DNA of 64,000 bases from Desulfomicrobium baculatum DSM 4028 (GCF_000023225.1 NC_013173.1:808501-872500); one strand, 5' to 3'. Shown: positions 46,847 to 56,410, counted from the stretch's first letter. Made by a program: numbers and translations. The notes: generated by a model not told the origin, from the sequence alone.

Positions 46847-48154
46847 TTACTTGGCGTATTCGTAGCGCTTGGTCACGCGGTCTGAGAGTTGGGCGTAGGC
46901 GAATCCGGCCTGGCGGGATTTGGTGAAACGTTCTTCGGCTTCCTGACTGCACATGTCGCAGCCCTGGACCGGGACGTGCAAGCCTAGAGATTTTGGCGTC
47001 TTGGCGGTTTCGCTCTCGACGACGAGGAGGCCCGGACAGTGCGGACAGTCCTTCAGGCGCTCGACCTGGGTCTCGGTGATGTCATCGGTGTCGTAGTAGA
47101 TGGAGCGGCGGCGCACGAAATATCCGCTTTCACGCACGGCCTCCGAGGGCCGGGGGTTGAAGTAGACCTCGGGCAGCTGGTCGCACAGGGCCGCGAGATA
47201 GTCGATGGTGGATTTCTGTTCGCGGATTTTTTCGCGGTCCAGGTCAGGTTCCTGCACGGCGGAGAAATCCACCCCGGCCAGGGCCAGGCTGATGCCCAGA
47301 TTGACGTAGGGCAGCGCTCCCTTGATGGCGTACCCGCCTTCGAGCACGGCGATGTCCGGTTTGAGCATCTGAGTCAGCTTCGCATACCCCTGGGCCGTGA
47401 AGTTCATGTTGGTGATGGGGTCGGAGAAGTGGTTGTCCTGTCCGGCGGAGTTGATGATCAGGTCCGGCTTGAAGTGATCGAGGATGGGCATGACGATGCG
47501 TTCCACGGTCATGAGATACCCTTCGTCCGAGGTGCGCGGGGGCATGGGCACGTTGATGGTCCGGCCCAGGGCCTTGGGGCCTCCGGATTCCGAAGGGAAG
47601 CCCGTGCCGGGGTAGATGGTGCGGCCGTCCTGGTGCAGCGAGATGAAAAGCACGTCCGGGTCATGCCAGTAGATGTCCTGGGTGCCGTCGCCGTGGTGGC
47701 AGTCCGTGTCGATGACGGCCACGCGCAGGTTGCCGTAGTGCTCGCGGATCCACTCGATCATGACCGCTTCGATGTTGATGTTGCAGAAACCCCTGCTGCC
47801 GTGGACCGTACGCATGGCGTGGTGTCCGGGAGGGCGGACCACCGCGAAGGCGCGTTGCCTTTCCTTTTGCATGACCAACTGGGCGGCGCGGATCACGCCC
47901 CCGGCGGAGATGAAATGGGAGTCGGTGCAGACCGACTGCACGCTGGGGAAACAGAAGTGGGCGCGCATGATGTCTTTTTCCTCGGCCACCAGGGGGCGGT
48001 ATTCGCGGATGCCCTCGATGTCGAAGATGCCCTCTTCCCGGAACTGGTCCTGGGTGTAGAGCAGACGCTCCTCCCGCTCGGGGTGGGTGGGGGAGATGGC
48101 CCAGTCGAAGGCCGGGAAGAATATGATGCCGAGGCTTGATTGTGCGGTGAGCAT
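46847..48154 (-). CDS. Histone-deacetylase-superfamily protein
   Basis: The 435-residue protein has the zinc-deacetylase fold: RPPGHHAMRT with the His pair, VIDTDCHHGDGTQ with metal ligands and SAGQDNHFSDP with the second Asp. The C-terminal extension (about 345-435) carries CPHCPG and CDMCSQE, possibly another metal site. It may act on acetylpolyamines or other acetylated amides. The gene follows the hydantoinase-like gene by 11 bases, so the two probably work together. GGAGGG precedes the start. Confidence 0.86.
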   Translation of the reverse strand: MLTAQSSLGIIFFPAFDWAISPTHPEREERLLYTQDQFREEGIFDIEGIREYRPLVAEEKDIMRAHFCFPSVQSVCTDSHFISAGGVIRAAQLVMQKERQRAFAVVRPPGHHAMRTVHGSRGFCNINIEAVMIEWIREHYGNLRVAVIDTDCHHGDGTQDIYWHDPDVLFISLHQDGRTIYPGTGFPSESGGPKALGRTINVPMPPRTSDEGYLMTVERIVMPILDHFKPDLIINSAGQDNHFSDPITNMNFTAQGYAKLTQMLKPDIAVLEGGYAIKGALPYVNLGISLALAGVDFSAVQEPDLDREKIREQKSTIDYLAALCDQLPEVYFNPRPSEAVRESGYFVRRRSIYYDTDDITETQVERLKDCPHCPGLLVVESETAKTPKSLGLHVPVQGCDMCSQEAEERFTKSRQAGFAYAQLSDRVTKRYEYAK

Positions 48155-48165
48155 GGTCCCTCCGT

Positions 48166-49827
48166 TCAGGATGCCAGGGTGGTGATGACGCCGGGGCGCA
48201 TCTGGCAACGGACGCGGATGTTGCGGCCGATGGTGTAGTGTCCTTCGACCATGTTGAAGGCGTCGGCCTGGATGACCTGGATGTCGCCGTCCTCGGCCGG
48301 AATGCCCTGGCGGTCCAGTTCGGCCCGCAGCAAGGTGGTGGCGTCGTGCACGGCCTCTTCCAGGGTGTAGGTGCGCTTGACGGTCTTGTGAATGCCAAGG
48401 CCCGGCACCGTGAAGCTGCCGCGCGAGGTGTCCACGGTCAGGACCAGGGACTGGGTCGGCCGGGTCAGGCACGCGCCGATGGCGTTGGCCACCTCGGCGT
48501 GCCTGGGGGCCACCACGGGCAGGCCGAAAGTTTCTTCCAGGAGCGGGGCCATGGCCACGGCCGGCCCGCCGATGACCAGGATGCTTGCGGGGCGCACCAC
48601 CCGGTCCTCCAGAATTTCCTGGATGGTGTAGACCGGACGGGCATTGATGGCCGTCAGGAAAGCGGAAACCCTTTTCTTCAGGATGTCCATGGCCAGGCTG
48701 ACAGCCTGTTCGGCGCACTCGCGGGCGGAGAGGCCCTGGATCATGGCCACTTCCTTGATGCCCTTGGCCGAACGTTCGCGGTCGCCGAAGGAGGCGTGGC
48801 CGAGGACGTTCATGGCGTCCATGAGCGCCGGGGCGGGGCCGCCGGCAGCCATGCACGGGCCGTGGCGATCGGGTCCGACCCGCAATTGGCCATCGCGGGA
48901 GCTGATGAACGAGTCTCCGCCGATGCCGATGGATTCGACCTTGAGTGCCCGCACCAGGGTCGGGTGTTCGCCGATGGAGATGCCGTCGCGCTCAAGCAGG
49001 GGCACGCCGTCGAGCAGTACGGCCATGTCCGTGGTCGTGCCGCCGATGTCGAGGATCAGCGCGTCCTCGGTCACCGGAGAGGTGCTGAGGATACCCATGA
49101 CCGAGGCTGCCGGGCCGGAAAAGATGGATTGCACCGGAATTTCCCGGGCCAGCTTGAGCGGCATGGTCCCGCCGTCGGCCTTGACGATGTTGATGTCGGC
49201 CTGAATGTTCAAGTCTTTGAGGCTTTGCTCCAGGGCGTCGGCAAAGGCGTTGAAGGTGCGCCATACGGCGGAATTGTAATAGACGGTGCTGATGCGCCGC
49301 CCGAAATTCAGCGATTCGGACACGCGGTGTCCCTGGGTCACGAAATCGCCTTGAGGGGCGAGGGCCTCGGCAATAACCGTTTCCTGTTCCGGGTTGCGGG
49401 TGCAGAACTTGCCCACCACCCCGTAGACGCGGATGCCTTCTTCGCGGCAGCGCGCGGCCATGGGTTTGATCTGATCCACCCGGGCCTTGGCGGAGATGGC
49501 TCCGCGATGGTCAACGCAACCGGACAGGATATGGTACTGACTGCCCAGCGCGTAAGCGTTCGCGTCTATTCCCGGTCCGGGAATGACGAACATGCCCACT
49601 TTCTCGGTGTGGCCGGTGACGATGGAGTTGGTGGACAGGGTAGTGCTCAGGTTGATGGTGCGGATTTCCGCGCCTTTGCAATCTTTCAGGATGGCGCACA
49701 ACGCCTCGGTGATGGTCGCGAGCAGGTTGTCGTGATCCGTGGGGACCTTGGCCATGGCTTCCACCCGGCCGTCCCGGATGCAGACGCCGTCCGTGTGGGT
49801 TCCTCCGACATCGATTCCGATAAGCAT
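48166..49827 (-). CDS. Hydantoinase/oxoprolinase-family protein (HyuA type)
   Basis: From the ATG at 49827 (AAGGA upstream) the product is about 553 residues. It has the ASKHA-type ATP loop MLIGIDVGGTHTDGVC, the middle loop LILDIGGTTTDMAVL and GGDSFISSRDGQ. These are features of the N-terminal subunit of ATP-dependent hydantoinase/5-oxoprolinase/acetone carboxylase. The usual B subunit is absent. Instead it pairs with a deacetylase-like gene, so the substrate may be a cyclic amide related to that enzyme's product. Confidence 0.86.
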   Translation of the reverse strand: MLIGIDVGGTHTDGVCIRDGRVEAMAKVPTDHDNLLATITEALCAILKDCKGAEIRTINLSTTLSTNSIVTGHTEKVGMFVIPGPGIDANAYALGSQYHILSGCVDHRGAISAKARVDQIKPMAARCREEGIRVYGVVGKFCTRNPEQETVIAEALAPQGDFVTQGHRVSESLNFGRRISTVYYNSAVWRTFNAFADALEQSLKDLNIQADINIVKADGGTMPLKLAREIPVQSIFSGPAASVMGILSTSPVTEDALILDIGGTTTDMAVLLDGVPLLERDGISIGEHPTLVRALKVESIGIGGDSFISSRDGQLRVGPDRHGPCMAAGGPAPALMDAMNVLGHASFGDRERSAKGIKEVAMIQGLSARECAEQAVSLAMDILKKRVSAFLTAINARPVYTIQEILEDRVVRPASILVIGGPAVAMAPLLEETFGLPVVAPRHAEVANAIGACLTRPTQSLVLTVDTSRGSFTVPGLGIHKTVKRTYTLEEAVHDATTLLRAELDRQGIPAEDGDIQVIQADAFNMVEGHYTIGRNIRVRCQMRPGVITTLAS

Positions 49828-50069
49828 AAGTCCCATCCTTGGGCTGACTGTTGGCTGCGACGGTTGCTGCGGCTCCCGGAGGTCTCAGCGGTTCTTCAAT
49901 GATCTTGAGGCTGAGGCTTCGGGCTTGTGTTTTTTCCAGGTCTGTCGCACCCCCGGAGCGGGAACAAAAAGGCGGGGCGCAGGCAAGAAACACAAGTTGC
50001 TTTTTCAAGTTGCATATTTACCGGACTGAAGACGAAGCGCAAGCAGAATTCAGTAAAAGGAGGGAAATC

Positions 50070-50864
50070 ATGGATAAACAGTTGGTGAACGGTTTTTTGG
50101 CCTGTGTCCGGCAGGCAGGCGGCGTGGTGCGTACGCAGTGGAACGACGCCAAGGAGATCACCTTCAAGGGGCGCATCGACCTGGTCACCCAGACCGACCT
50201 GGCCGTGGAGAAGCTGCTGCTCGCGGGCTTGCCGGCATTGCTTCCCGGGTCCACTGTCCTGGCCGAGGAATCGCATGAGTCCCTTGATCCCGGCGCGTTG
50301 ACCTGGATCGTGGATCCGGTGGACGGCACCACCAACTACGCCCACGGTCTGCCCATCGTGGCCGTGTCCGTGGCCCTGTGGAAGGATGGGCAGGTTGCCC
50401 TTGGCGCGGTCTATGTGCCTATGCTTGAAGAACTTTTTTGGGCCGTGCGCGGCCAGGGTGCGTTTTTGAACGGAACGCGCATCGGCGTCAGCACGGAAGG
50501 GAATATGCAGAATTCCCTCATCGCCACTGGGTTTCCGTATTCCTTCTATACCGAGGTGGATCAGATCTGCCTGCGGCTGCGGCGGGTGCTGCTGGCCTCC
50601 CAGGGCATCAGGCGTCTGGGTTCGGCGGCCGTGGATCTGGCCTATACGGCCTGCGGACGGTTCGAGGGTTACTACGAGACCGGGCTCAAACCCTGGGACA
50701 CGGCGGCCGGATGGCTCTTGGTGGAAGAAGCAGGAGGGACGGTCAGCGGACTGGACGGCGACTACGGTCTTGGCGGCCACATGATCGTGGCCACCAACGG
50801 CTCCATTCATAATGAACTGCTGGCCTTGCTCCGGCTTGAGGGCGCAGCGGACTGCGCCTGCTGA
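50070..50864 (+). CDS. Inositol monophosphatase family protein
   Basis: The 264-residue phosphatase carries the metal motifs LAEESHE, IVDPVDGTTNYAHG and KPWDTAAGWLLVEEAG. It should dephosphorylate inositol-1-phosphate or related sugars, or act as SuhB. The start at 50070 has AGGAGGG upstream; the frame runs further 5' but without coding character. It is a single gene between convergent neighbours. Confidence 0.92.
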   Translation: MDKQLVNGFLACVRQAGGVVRTQWNDAKEITFKGRIDLVTQTDLAVEKLLLAGLPALLPGSTVLAEESHESLDPGALTWIVDPVDGTTNYAHGLPIVAVSVALWKDGQVALGAVYVPMLEELFWAVRGQGAFLNGTRIGVSTEGNMQNSLIATGFPYSFYTEVDQICLRLRRVLLASQGIRRLGSAAVDLAYTACGRFEGYYETGLKPWDTAAGWLLVEEAGGTVSGLDGDYGLGGHMIVATNGSIHNELLALLRLEGAADCAC

Positions 50865-51071
50865 TCAGATGCCGACTTTCAGGGAAGAGGAAAGCGGGAT
50901 GAGGTCTCCCTTGGAGTTGTAGAGCGATTCGTTTTCCGCACCTTCGCCGAACGTATCGTTGTCCTGGGCCGGGTTCCTCTGTTGTCTCTTCTTCTGGTGT
51001 CCCGTGTCCCAGGACAGCTGGCCTTCCCGCCATCTTCCCTGAGCTTCGGGTTTATCCACGCGTAAACTCAT
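50865..51071 (-). CDS. Small hydrophilic protein, unknown
   Basis: The 68-residue protein starts MSLRVDKPEAQGRWREGQLS and is rich in Gln, Asp and Arg. AGGAGG precedes the ATG by six bases, which is the main argument for it. No domain is recognised. It overlaps nothing but abuts the phosphatase stop from the other strand. Confidence 0.55.
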   Translation of the reverse strand: MSLRVDKPEAQGRWREGQLSWDTGHQKKRQQRNPAQDNDTFGEGAENESLYNSKGDLIPLSSSLKVGI

Positions 51072-51183
51072 CTTCGCCTCCTCGGCCTTCCTTGGCCACG
51101 GGTATTGCGTCAAAAGGGGCGTCCATGCCCTGTATGAGGTATCGGACGATTGGCGAAAAACTTGAATATCGGGCGCAAAAGAA

Positions 51184-51216
51184 TGCAAAAGGCCCCGGAT
51201 GCAGGCATCCGGGGCC
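51184..51216 (-). terminator. Terminator after the small repeat protein gene
   Basis: GGCCCCGGATGC and GCATCCGGGGCC (51191-51216) pair perfectly, and TTTTGCATTC follows on the minus strand. It ends the transcript of the gene at 51259-51549. Confidence 0.85.
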
Positions 51217-51258
51217 GGATTGCGGGGATTCCCCGCAATGAGCGTCATGTTCCATGCC

Positions 51259-51549
51259 TCATCCCAGATCATCAAGGATGGTGCCCCGGCCCGTATAGGT
51301 GGGCATGAGCACATCCTTTTGAAATGAGTATGAGTCCTGATTCCTGTTCTGATGACGGTGAGTGTTTGCGTTCATGGTGTCGAGCGTCTTGGTGACCACG
51401 GCCGCCCCGAATGTTTCCTTGTCAAAGGGCTGGGCATTCGAGGCGCTGCCGCCGTTCATGTAGTCGAGGGTCTTCCCGACCACGGCGGCTCCGAAGGCCT
51501 GCTTTGCGTAGCCCCGGGAATTGCCCCCGGAGATCCCATCTATGTCCAT
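51259..51549 (-). CDS. Small protein with two FGAAVV-KTLD repeats
   Basis: The 96-residue protein starts MDIDGISGGNSRGYAKQAFG and contains the repeat FGAAVVxKTLDxMN twice (about 17-30 and 45-60). AGGAG precedes the ATG. The layout (MDI start, short helical repeats) is reminiscent of small motility-associated proteins of the YjfB type, but I am not sure. It is followed by its own terminator, so it is probably well expressed. Confidence 0.6.
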   Translation of the reverse strand: MDIDGISGGNSRGYAKQAFGAAVVGKTLDYMNGGSASNAQPFDKETFGAAVVTKTLDTMNANTHRHQNRNQDSYSFQKDVLMPTYTGRGTILDDLG

Positions 51550-51811
51550 AACTCCTCCCTTTATTTCAGAACATGACGCCTGATCAAATCTATCGGTAGA
51601 AATACATGAAAACTTGAGGTCGGGAAAGGGGAGAGTGAAAAGGGGTGGATGCCTGCTGACCGCAAAGTCCCTGCTGGACCTTGGCCCTGAGGCGGCTGAT
51701 AAGAAATAGTCAGGGAGATTTCGAGCAGAATTCGGACAGGGACTCCTGCTCATTCACGAACGTTCCGTCCACCGCAGAGTCATCGCCGCGAAGCCGGGAA
51801 TCTCTCTTGTT

Positions 51812-52657
51812 TCAGCCCGTGAACCAGCGCAGTCCCGGCATGCCGGGCAAGAGGCCCTGGCGGGTGCAGTGTTCGCCGAAGAGGGCGAGCCCGGCCTGTT
51901 CCCGGGGGCCCAAGCCGTAGCCCATGGCCCGCCAGTAACGCAGCAGGTCCGGGCTGGTCAGCCAGTCGGGTCGGTCGGGCAGGCGGGACAGGGTTTCGAA
52001 ATGGCTGTCCAGTTCGGCGGTTATGTCCCCGATATGTTTCTGCAGGAGGGCCAGAAGTGCGCGGGTGGAAGCAGGCAGGCCCCGGCGCACGATCCAGACC
52101 GCGAAGACAAAGGGCAGCCCGGTCCAGGTCGACCACTCGGTGGCCAGATCGTAAATGTGGTAGCCTGCGGGCGGATGCACGAAATGGCGCAGGGCCAGGT
52201 TGCCGATCTCAAGGAACGGCCGCCCTCTGGCCAGGCCAGCGCCGGGTTCGACCTCCTGCCACTGCGTTTCGGGCAGCCCCCATTTTTGGGACCAGAGAAC
52301 TTTCAAGAGGGCCGTGGACGTGGCCGAGGCCCCGGTCAGGCAGACCGGGCCGGGATGGCGGGCCAGCCATGCGGGCAATTCGTCCAGGGGGGCCGGGGAA
52401 AGAAAGAGGACGCTTTGGACTTCGGCCTGCGCGCAGATGGAGGCGCCGGGCAGCAGTTCATAGCGCTCGGCATGGAGCAGATACTCGAACGAAGAGGACG
52501 GGGAAATGTCCAGTCCGCCTGTGGCCAGGGCATCGTTCAGCTGGCTGGGGTGGCCGGGCTGATAATGAAAATCGGGACCTTCCGGGCACATGTCCGCCAA
52601 GAGTTGGAAGATATGCCACATGTTGAGATAGTCGATTCTGCCGATTTGAAGTGTCAT
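51812..52657 (-). CDS. mqnA: Chorismate dehydratase (futalosine menaquinone pathway)
   Basis: The 281-residue enzyme begins LQIGRIDYLNMWHIFQLL and has the two-lobed binding-protein-like fold of MqnA (LDISPSSSFEYLLHAERYEL, FVFAVWIVRRGLP). It converts chorismate to 3-enolpyruvylbenzoate, the first step of the futalosine route used by sulfate reducers. The upstream frame extension overlapping adk is not needed. The other mqn genes are not in the window. Confidence 0.9.
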   Translation of the reverse strand: MTLQIGRIDYLNMWHIFQLLADMCPEGPDFHYQPGHPSQLNDALATGGLDISPSSSFEYLLHAERYELLPGASICAQAEVQSVLFLSPAPLDELPAWLARHPGPVCLTGASATSTALLKVLWSQKWGLPETQWQEVEPGAGLARGRPFLEIGNLALRHFVHPPAGYHIYDLATEWSTWTGLPFVFAVWIVRRGLPASTRALLALLQKHIGDITAELDSHFETLSRLPDRPDWLTSPDLLRYWRAMGYGLGPREQAGLALFGEHCTRQGLLPGMPGLRWFTG

Positions 52658-52663
52658 GATGCA

Positions 52664-52692
52664 TAAAAAAGGCGGGGTCGTCCCCGCCTTGA
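52664..52692 (-). terminator. Terminator after adk
   Basis: AAGGCGGGG and CCCCGCCTT form the stem (52669-52690) with loop TCGT, followed by T6 on the minus strand. It separates adk from mqnA. Confidence 0.88.
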
Positions 52693-52715
52693 TGGTCTTG
52701 AGATGAACGCCTGGC

Positions 52716-53384
52716 TTACAGCTGAGCCATGAGGGTGGCGCGGATGTCGTCGATGGAGCCTTCGCCGTCAAGTTCAATGTACTTGAAGCCGAACTCCTTG
52801 GACAGGTTCTTGTAATAGTAGGATGCCGCCAAGGTGCCGGTGGTGGCGTCGTAGTAGATGTTGTGGCGCTTGTCGATGGCATCTTCGTCCTGGTCGTCGG
52901 CGCGGGCGGTGAGCTCGCCGCCGCAGACGCGGCATACATCGCCGTTGGGCTTGATGGCGTCGATGAAGATGTTGTTGGGGTGGTTGTTGTCGTTCTTGCA
53001 GAGGCGGCGACCCATGATGCGGTTCTTGGCCACTTCGCGGGGCAGGAGGATTTCAATGACGAAGTCCAGCTTAACGCCGTCGGCCTGCAGTGCTTCCCAC
53101 AACTTCTGGGCCTGCACGATGGAGCGGGGGAAGCCGTCCAGCAGCCAGCCGTTGGGGCTGGAATTCTTCAGTACGTCGAGAACCATGGGGATGGTGATGT
53201 CGTCAGGAACGAGTTCGCCACGATCGATGAAAGCCTTGGCCTTCATACCCAGTTCCGTGCCGCCGCCGATGTGCTTGCGGAAAATCGCACCGGACTCGAT
53301 GTGGTCCAGATCGTACTTCTTCTTCGCCAGGGAGCCCTGGGTTCCCTTGCCGCTGCCGTTGGGTCCGAAAATCAGAATATTCAA
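52716..53384 (-). CDS. adk: Adenylate kinase
   Basis: The 222-residue enzyme has the P-loop FGPNGSGKGTQ, the AMP-binding LLDGFPRS and a long lid (about 127-190) with CRVCGGEL and an upstream Cys that may bind zinc. It interconverts AMP, ADP and ATP; in sulfate reducers it also handles AMP from sulfate activation. The protein resembles the longer adenylate kinases of Desulfovibrionales. Confidence 0.92.
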   Translation of the reverse strand: MNILIFGPNGSGKGTQGSLAKKKYDLDHIESGAIFRKHIGGGTELGMKAKAFIDRGELVPDDITIPMVLDVLKNSSPNGWLLDGFPRSIVQAQKLWEALQADGVKLDFVIEILLPREVAKNRIMGRRLCKNDNNHPNNIFIDAIKPNGDVCRVCGGELTARADDQDEDAIDKRHNIYYDATTGTLAASYYYKNLSKEFGFKYIELDGEGSIDDIRATLMAQL

Positions 53385-53522
53385 GGCGTAAACCTCCTGT
53401 AAAAAATTTCACAAAATACTATAGCCAGCCCTTGAGGCTGTCAATGAAAGATCGGAAGCGTGCTTGTCAGGACTCATCGGCGTGCGTAGAGTCTGTATAT
53501 ATTCGTAGCTAACGGGGGACGC

Positions 53523-54329
53523 ATGGGACTTTTGGATGAATGGGGAGACGCTTTGGTGGAAGAGGGGCTGCGCGAGGCGGCGGACACTTTTTTCGGGGCC
53601 AGGACGGCTCTTGATGAAGAGATCGCTTTTTTCGAGTCTCAGGTCGCCAGGCTCAAGACCCAGGCTGAGGACATCCGCTCCTGGTTCGCGGGACTCAATT
53701 GCCTGCTTGGGTCCGAGTCTGGAACTCGGCTTGTTTTTGATTCCCTGGGCGTTACCCTTGACGATCCTGCTCTCTACACGCACCAGGTTTGCAGCCTGCA
53801 ATTCCGCAGGCCGCGCAGCTTCACCCGCAAGGGCCTTTTTGCCAAAACCGTGTGGGAAATCTACGAACCTCTGGCGCGTATGATCGAATCCTACATGCAC
53901 GGGACCCCCTATTCCGACTCGCTTCATCCCGGCCGGGTCATGATAACCGTAAACCACGACCATCTGCGCAAGTTCTGCGACGAGATCAACACCCGCATTG
54001 CAAGCGTCAACGAATCCAACCGCCCGTCCGAATCCCTGGCATTTGCCAAACGCATGGATCAGACCCAGATGTTCAAGGAGTCCGTGACCGGCGGCGGAGG
54101 GCAGGCCTGGACCCTGGATCGCGATCTGGCATACGTGCCCATGGTGTTCGAGGACTTCGGTCTGCCCGCGTTTCCGGATCTGCCTCTGGACTCCAAATCC
54201 CGCGCGGTGCTCGAAGAATGCTGCGCGAAGATTTTCAGCACTCGGCGAGACCATGTGGACGCCATCCTGGACGAAGTCTTCGACCCGCAGGATAAGACGG
54301 TCTGCGTGCTTGACCGGAGCGGTCAGTAG
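53523..54329 (+). CDS. Conserved hypothetical, coiled-coil N-terminus
   Basis: The 268-residue soluble protein has a helical, coiled-coil-prone start (about 10-55) and a C-terminal part with Cys-Cys in EECCAKIF. I know similar sequences only as uncharacterised proteins of Desulfovibrionales. GGGGGACGC precedes the ATG, a weak ribosome binding site. It is divergent from adk. Confidence 0.7.
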   Translation: MGLLDEWGDALVEEGLREAADTFFGARTALDEEIAFFESQVARLKTQAEDIRSWFAGLNCLLGSESGTRLVFDSLGVTLDDPALYTHQVCSLQFRRPRSFTRKGLFAKTVWEIYEPLARMIESYMHGTPYSDSLHPGRVMITVNHDHLRKFCDEINTRIASVNESNRPSESLAFAKRMDQTQMFKESVTGGGGQAWTLDRDLAYVPMVFEDFGLPAFPDLPLDSKSRAVLEECCAKIFSTRRDHVDAILDEVFDPQDKTVCVLDRSGQ

Positions 54330-54480
54330 TCCGGGACGGTCCCTGATCATTTTGTTCAGCATCGCCCTGTGTAACCCGTAAAATTTGGTCCGTAATTGTG
54401 TTTTCGTCTAAAGTCTGACAAGTGATGCTATGACTTGTGATTCTTTTAACTGTTCGGACCGCGAAATAGAGGAGGCGGCA

Positions 54481-54762
54481 ATGCAGGTGAAAGCGAGCGA
54501 ACTCTTGGCGAGGATCAGGGAAATGTATCCGGAGATCGAGAAGAACGGCATCCAGACATCGTGTTTTTACGACGAAAAGACCGAAGCTTGGTTGGTGGAA
54601 TTCACGCACGACGAACACTCCCTGGAAACCCATCTGGACAAGAAGGATGTCGAGGACTGTCTGGCCGGGAAAAAATGCATTCACATGGGTGTTCAGATCG
54701 GTCGATTCGTGGAAAGCTATTGTCTCAAAGATGACGTCTGCCCGACCGGCATCCAAAAATAA
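54481..54762 (+). CDS. Small Cys-containing hypothetical protein
   Basis: The 93-residue protein starts MQVKASELLARIREMYPEIE, and AGGAGG precedes the ATG. It has five cysteines (TSCFYD, EDCLAGKKC, YCLKDDVC), which may bind metal or form disulfides. No family is recognised with certainty. It is convergent with the radical SAM gene downstream. Confidence 0.65.
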   Translation: MQVKASELLARIREMYPEIEKNGIQTSCFYDEKTEAWLVEFTHDEHSLETHLDKKDVEDCLAGKKCIHMGVQIGRFVESYCLKDDVCPTGIQK

Positions 54763-54796
54763 TTTAGCGTCTGGTTTTTTGAGGCGTCGGCGTGAT

Positions 54797-56410
54797 TCAT
54801 GAGGCTGGCGTGGCGGGAGACTGGGGCAGAAGGATTGGTCCAGGGCAAAATGGGTCGCGATCCTTGGCGATGTCCAGGCCCAGGCCTGAAACTACCGCCG
54901 GGCAACCGCCGCATGTCGCCACGATGGCGCATTCCCGGCAGGCTTCGCTTCGGGTGCGGTAGCTGACGGCTGCTTGCCCGTCGTAAATTTCGCCAAGAGA
55001 CGCGGCGGCAATGTTTCCGATAAGTGAAGGGAATTTTCGGCAGGCATGCACTTCTCCGTCCGGAAGCAAGGCCATGAAATTAAAAGCCGCTCCACAGCCG
55101 AATCCGGTGCAGCCCCCGAAGAGTGGTTGTCCTGTGGCGGCCAGATGCGCGTTGAGCATGTTGTCCTTGAAAGATAAGACACTGAGTCGTGAGGCGGACT
55201 CGCAATACCGTGCCGCAAAGTCTTGAAATTCAGCGGGACTTGGCAGGGCAAGAGCCGCTCCTCTTCCCACCGGGGAGAGCCGGTTGAAGGCCAGACCCCA
55301 GACTTTCACTTCCAATAATTCCGCCAAGGGCAGCACCTGGTTCATGTTATCCCGCGTCAGAGTAAGCATGATCTGTCCTTGGACATGGACAGCCCGCAGT
55401 ATCTCAAGAAAGTTCATGACGCGCTGGAAATGCCCGTGGCCACGGATGGAATCGTTGTGTGCGGGCAATCCTTCCAGGCTGACCTGAAAGTATTCCGGCC
55501 GGGCGATTTTTAAGATCGAGTCCATCGTTTCCCTGGTGGTCGGATTCCCGAGGATGGCCACGGCGAAACCCTTCCGGGCTGCACGTTCGTAGACTTCCAG
55601 AAATCCGGGGTAGAGCAGGGGATTTCCTCCGGAAAAACTTATCTGGCCGCGAACGTGTCGATCCCGGCAAAAGGAATGGAAATCATCGATCACATCCAAA
55701 GCTTTGTCCACGGCCATATTCGCTCGGGCGCTGCGGTCGTAGCAATGACGGCAAAACAGGTCGCAATCCTGGGTGATATGCCACTGCAGGGTGAAGACTT
55801 CCGCGCTGAGATGTTCTTCCGGGATGGAAAGGCTGTCGGAAAAATCCTGGCGTTTGCGTCGTATGAGTGATGCGGGAGAAAGGAGAATGCCTTTGTCGAC
55901 GGCTTTTCCGAGAAGAATGTCGACAAGGCCGGGCGTAACGTTGGCTTCTGTTTCCGCGCTCGAGGGATCCACCCCGTCTGTGATAATTTTGATTGCGGCG
56001 AGATCTTCAGGCTTTGCCACGGCAACAGTAACTTTTTGCATGCCTCTATTTTTCCACACCATGATCATTTCTTGACCATGCACCGGACATCTCTCTGTGC
56101 TCAGTCCGTGAATAACGTCAACACATCCCGAAGTATGCAGCACGCATAATTCAAGGCTCGGATTCACAATAATGCCATCAGCCGGTCCTGGCTGGTCAAC
56201 CGTCTTCGACGCGACCTTCTCCATTGCAAGTTCCAAAGCACAGATGTCCGGGAGAAAAAAAGGGGCCAAGCCTTCCCGCGAAATCTCCGCAATAGCCGTG
56301 AGGAGCGTTCCTGCACTCTTGCTGTGGGCTGCCTCAAGATTTGAGAGTGTTTCCGCATCGAGAAATGATGCTGTCACTGGATAAAGCGTATGCAGTGCCG
56401 CTTGGTTCAT
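54797..56410 (-). CDS. sbtM: Radical SAM maturase of the selenobiotic (thio/seleno-oxazole) type
   Basis: The 537-residue enzyme has an N-terminal region of about 205 residues of the precursor-binding type and the radical SAM motif CDLFCRHCYD (216-225). FSGGNPLLYPG follows, then a C-terminal SPASM-like cysteine set (CTGFGCGAAF, CRKF, CRECAIVATCGGC, FCPG) for auxiliary clusters. The family is named for modifying a selenocysteine/cysteine-containing precursor. Its gene directly follows the precursor gene sbtA, with a strong hairpin between them. I infer it modifies SbtA; the product chemistry is not shown by the sequence. Confidence 0.85.
   Translation of the reverse strand: MNQAALHTLYPVTASFLDAETLSNLEAAHSKSAGTLLTAIAEISREGLAPFFLPDICALELAMEKVASKTVDQPGPADGIIVNPSLELCVLHTSGCVDVIHGLSTERCPVHGQEMIMVWKNRGMQKVTVAVAKPEDLAAIKIITDGVDPSSAETEANVTPGLVDILLGKAVDKGILLSPASLIRRKRQDFSDSLSIPEEHLSAEVFTLQWHITQDCDLFCRHCYDRSARANMAVDKALDVIDDFHSFCRDRHVRGQISFSGGNPLLYPGFLEVYERAARKGFAVAILGNPTTRETMDSILKIARPEYFQVSLEGLPAHNDSIRGHGHFQRVMNFLEILRAVHVQGQIMLTLTRDNMNQVLPLAELLEVKVWGLAFNRLSPVGRGAALALPSPAEFQDFAARYCESASRLSVLSFKDNMLNAHLAATGQPLFGGCTGFGCGAAFNFMALLPDGEVHACRKFPSLIGNIAAASLGEIYDGQAAVSYRTRSEACRECAIVATCGGCPAVVSGLGLDIAKDRDPFCPGPILLPQSPATPAS

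Noticed and set aside
46557..46952. Minus-strand open frame of 131 codons between the thi operon and the deacetylase gene
   Set aside because: It runs through the folded palindrome and into the deacetylase 3' end in another frame, with no ribosome binding site or domain.
48238..49902. Plus-strand open frame of 554 codons opposite the hydantoinase-like gene
   Set aside because: It is antisense to a gene with clear ATP-binding loops and an operon partner.
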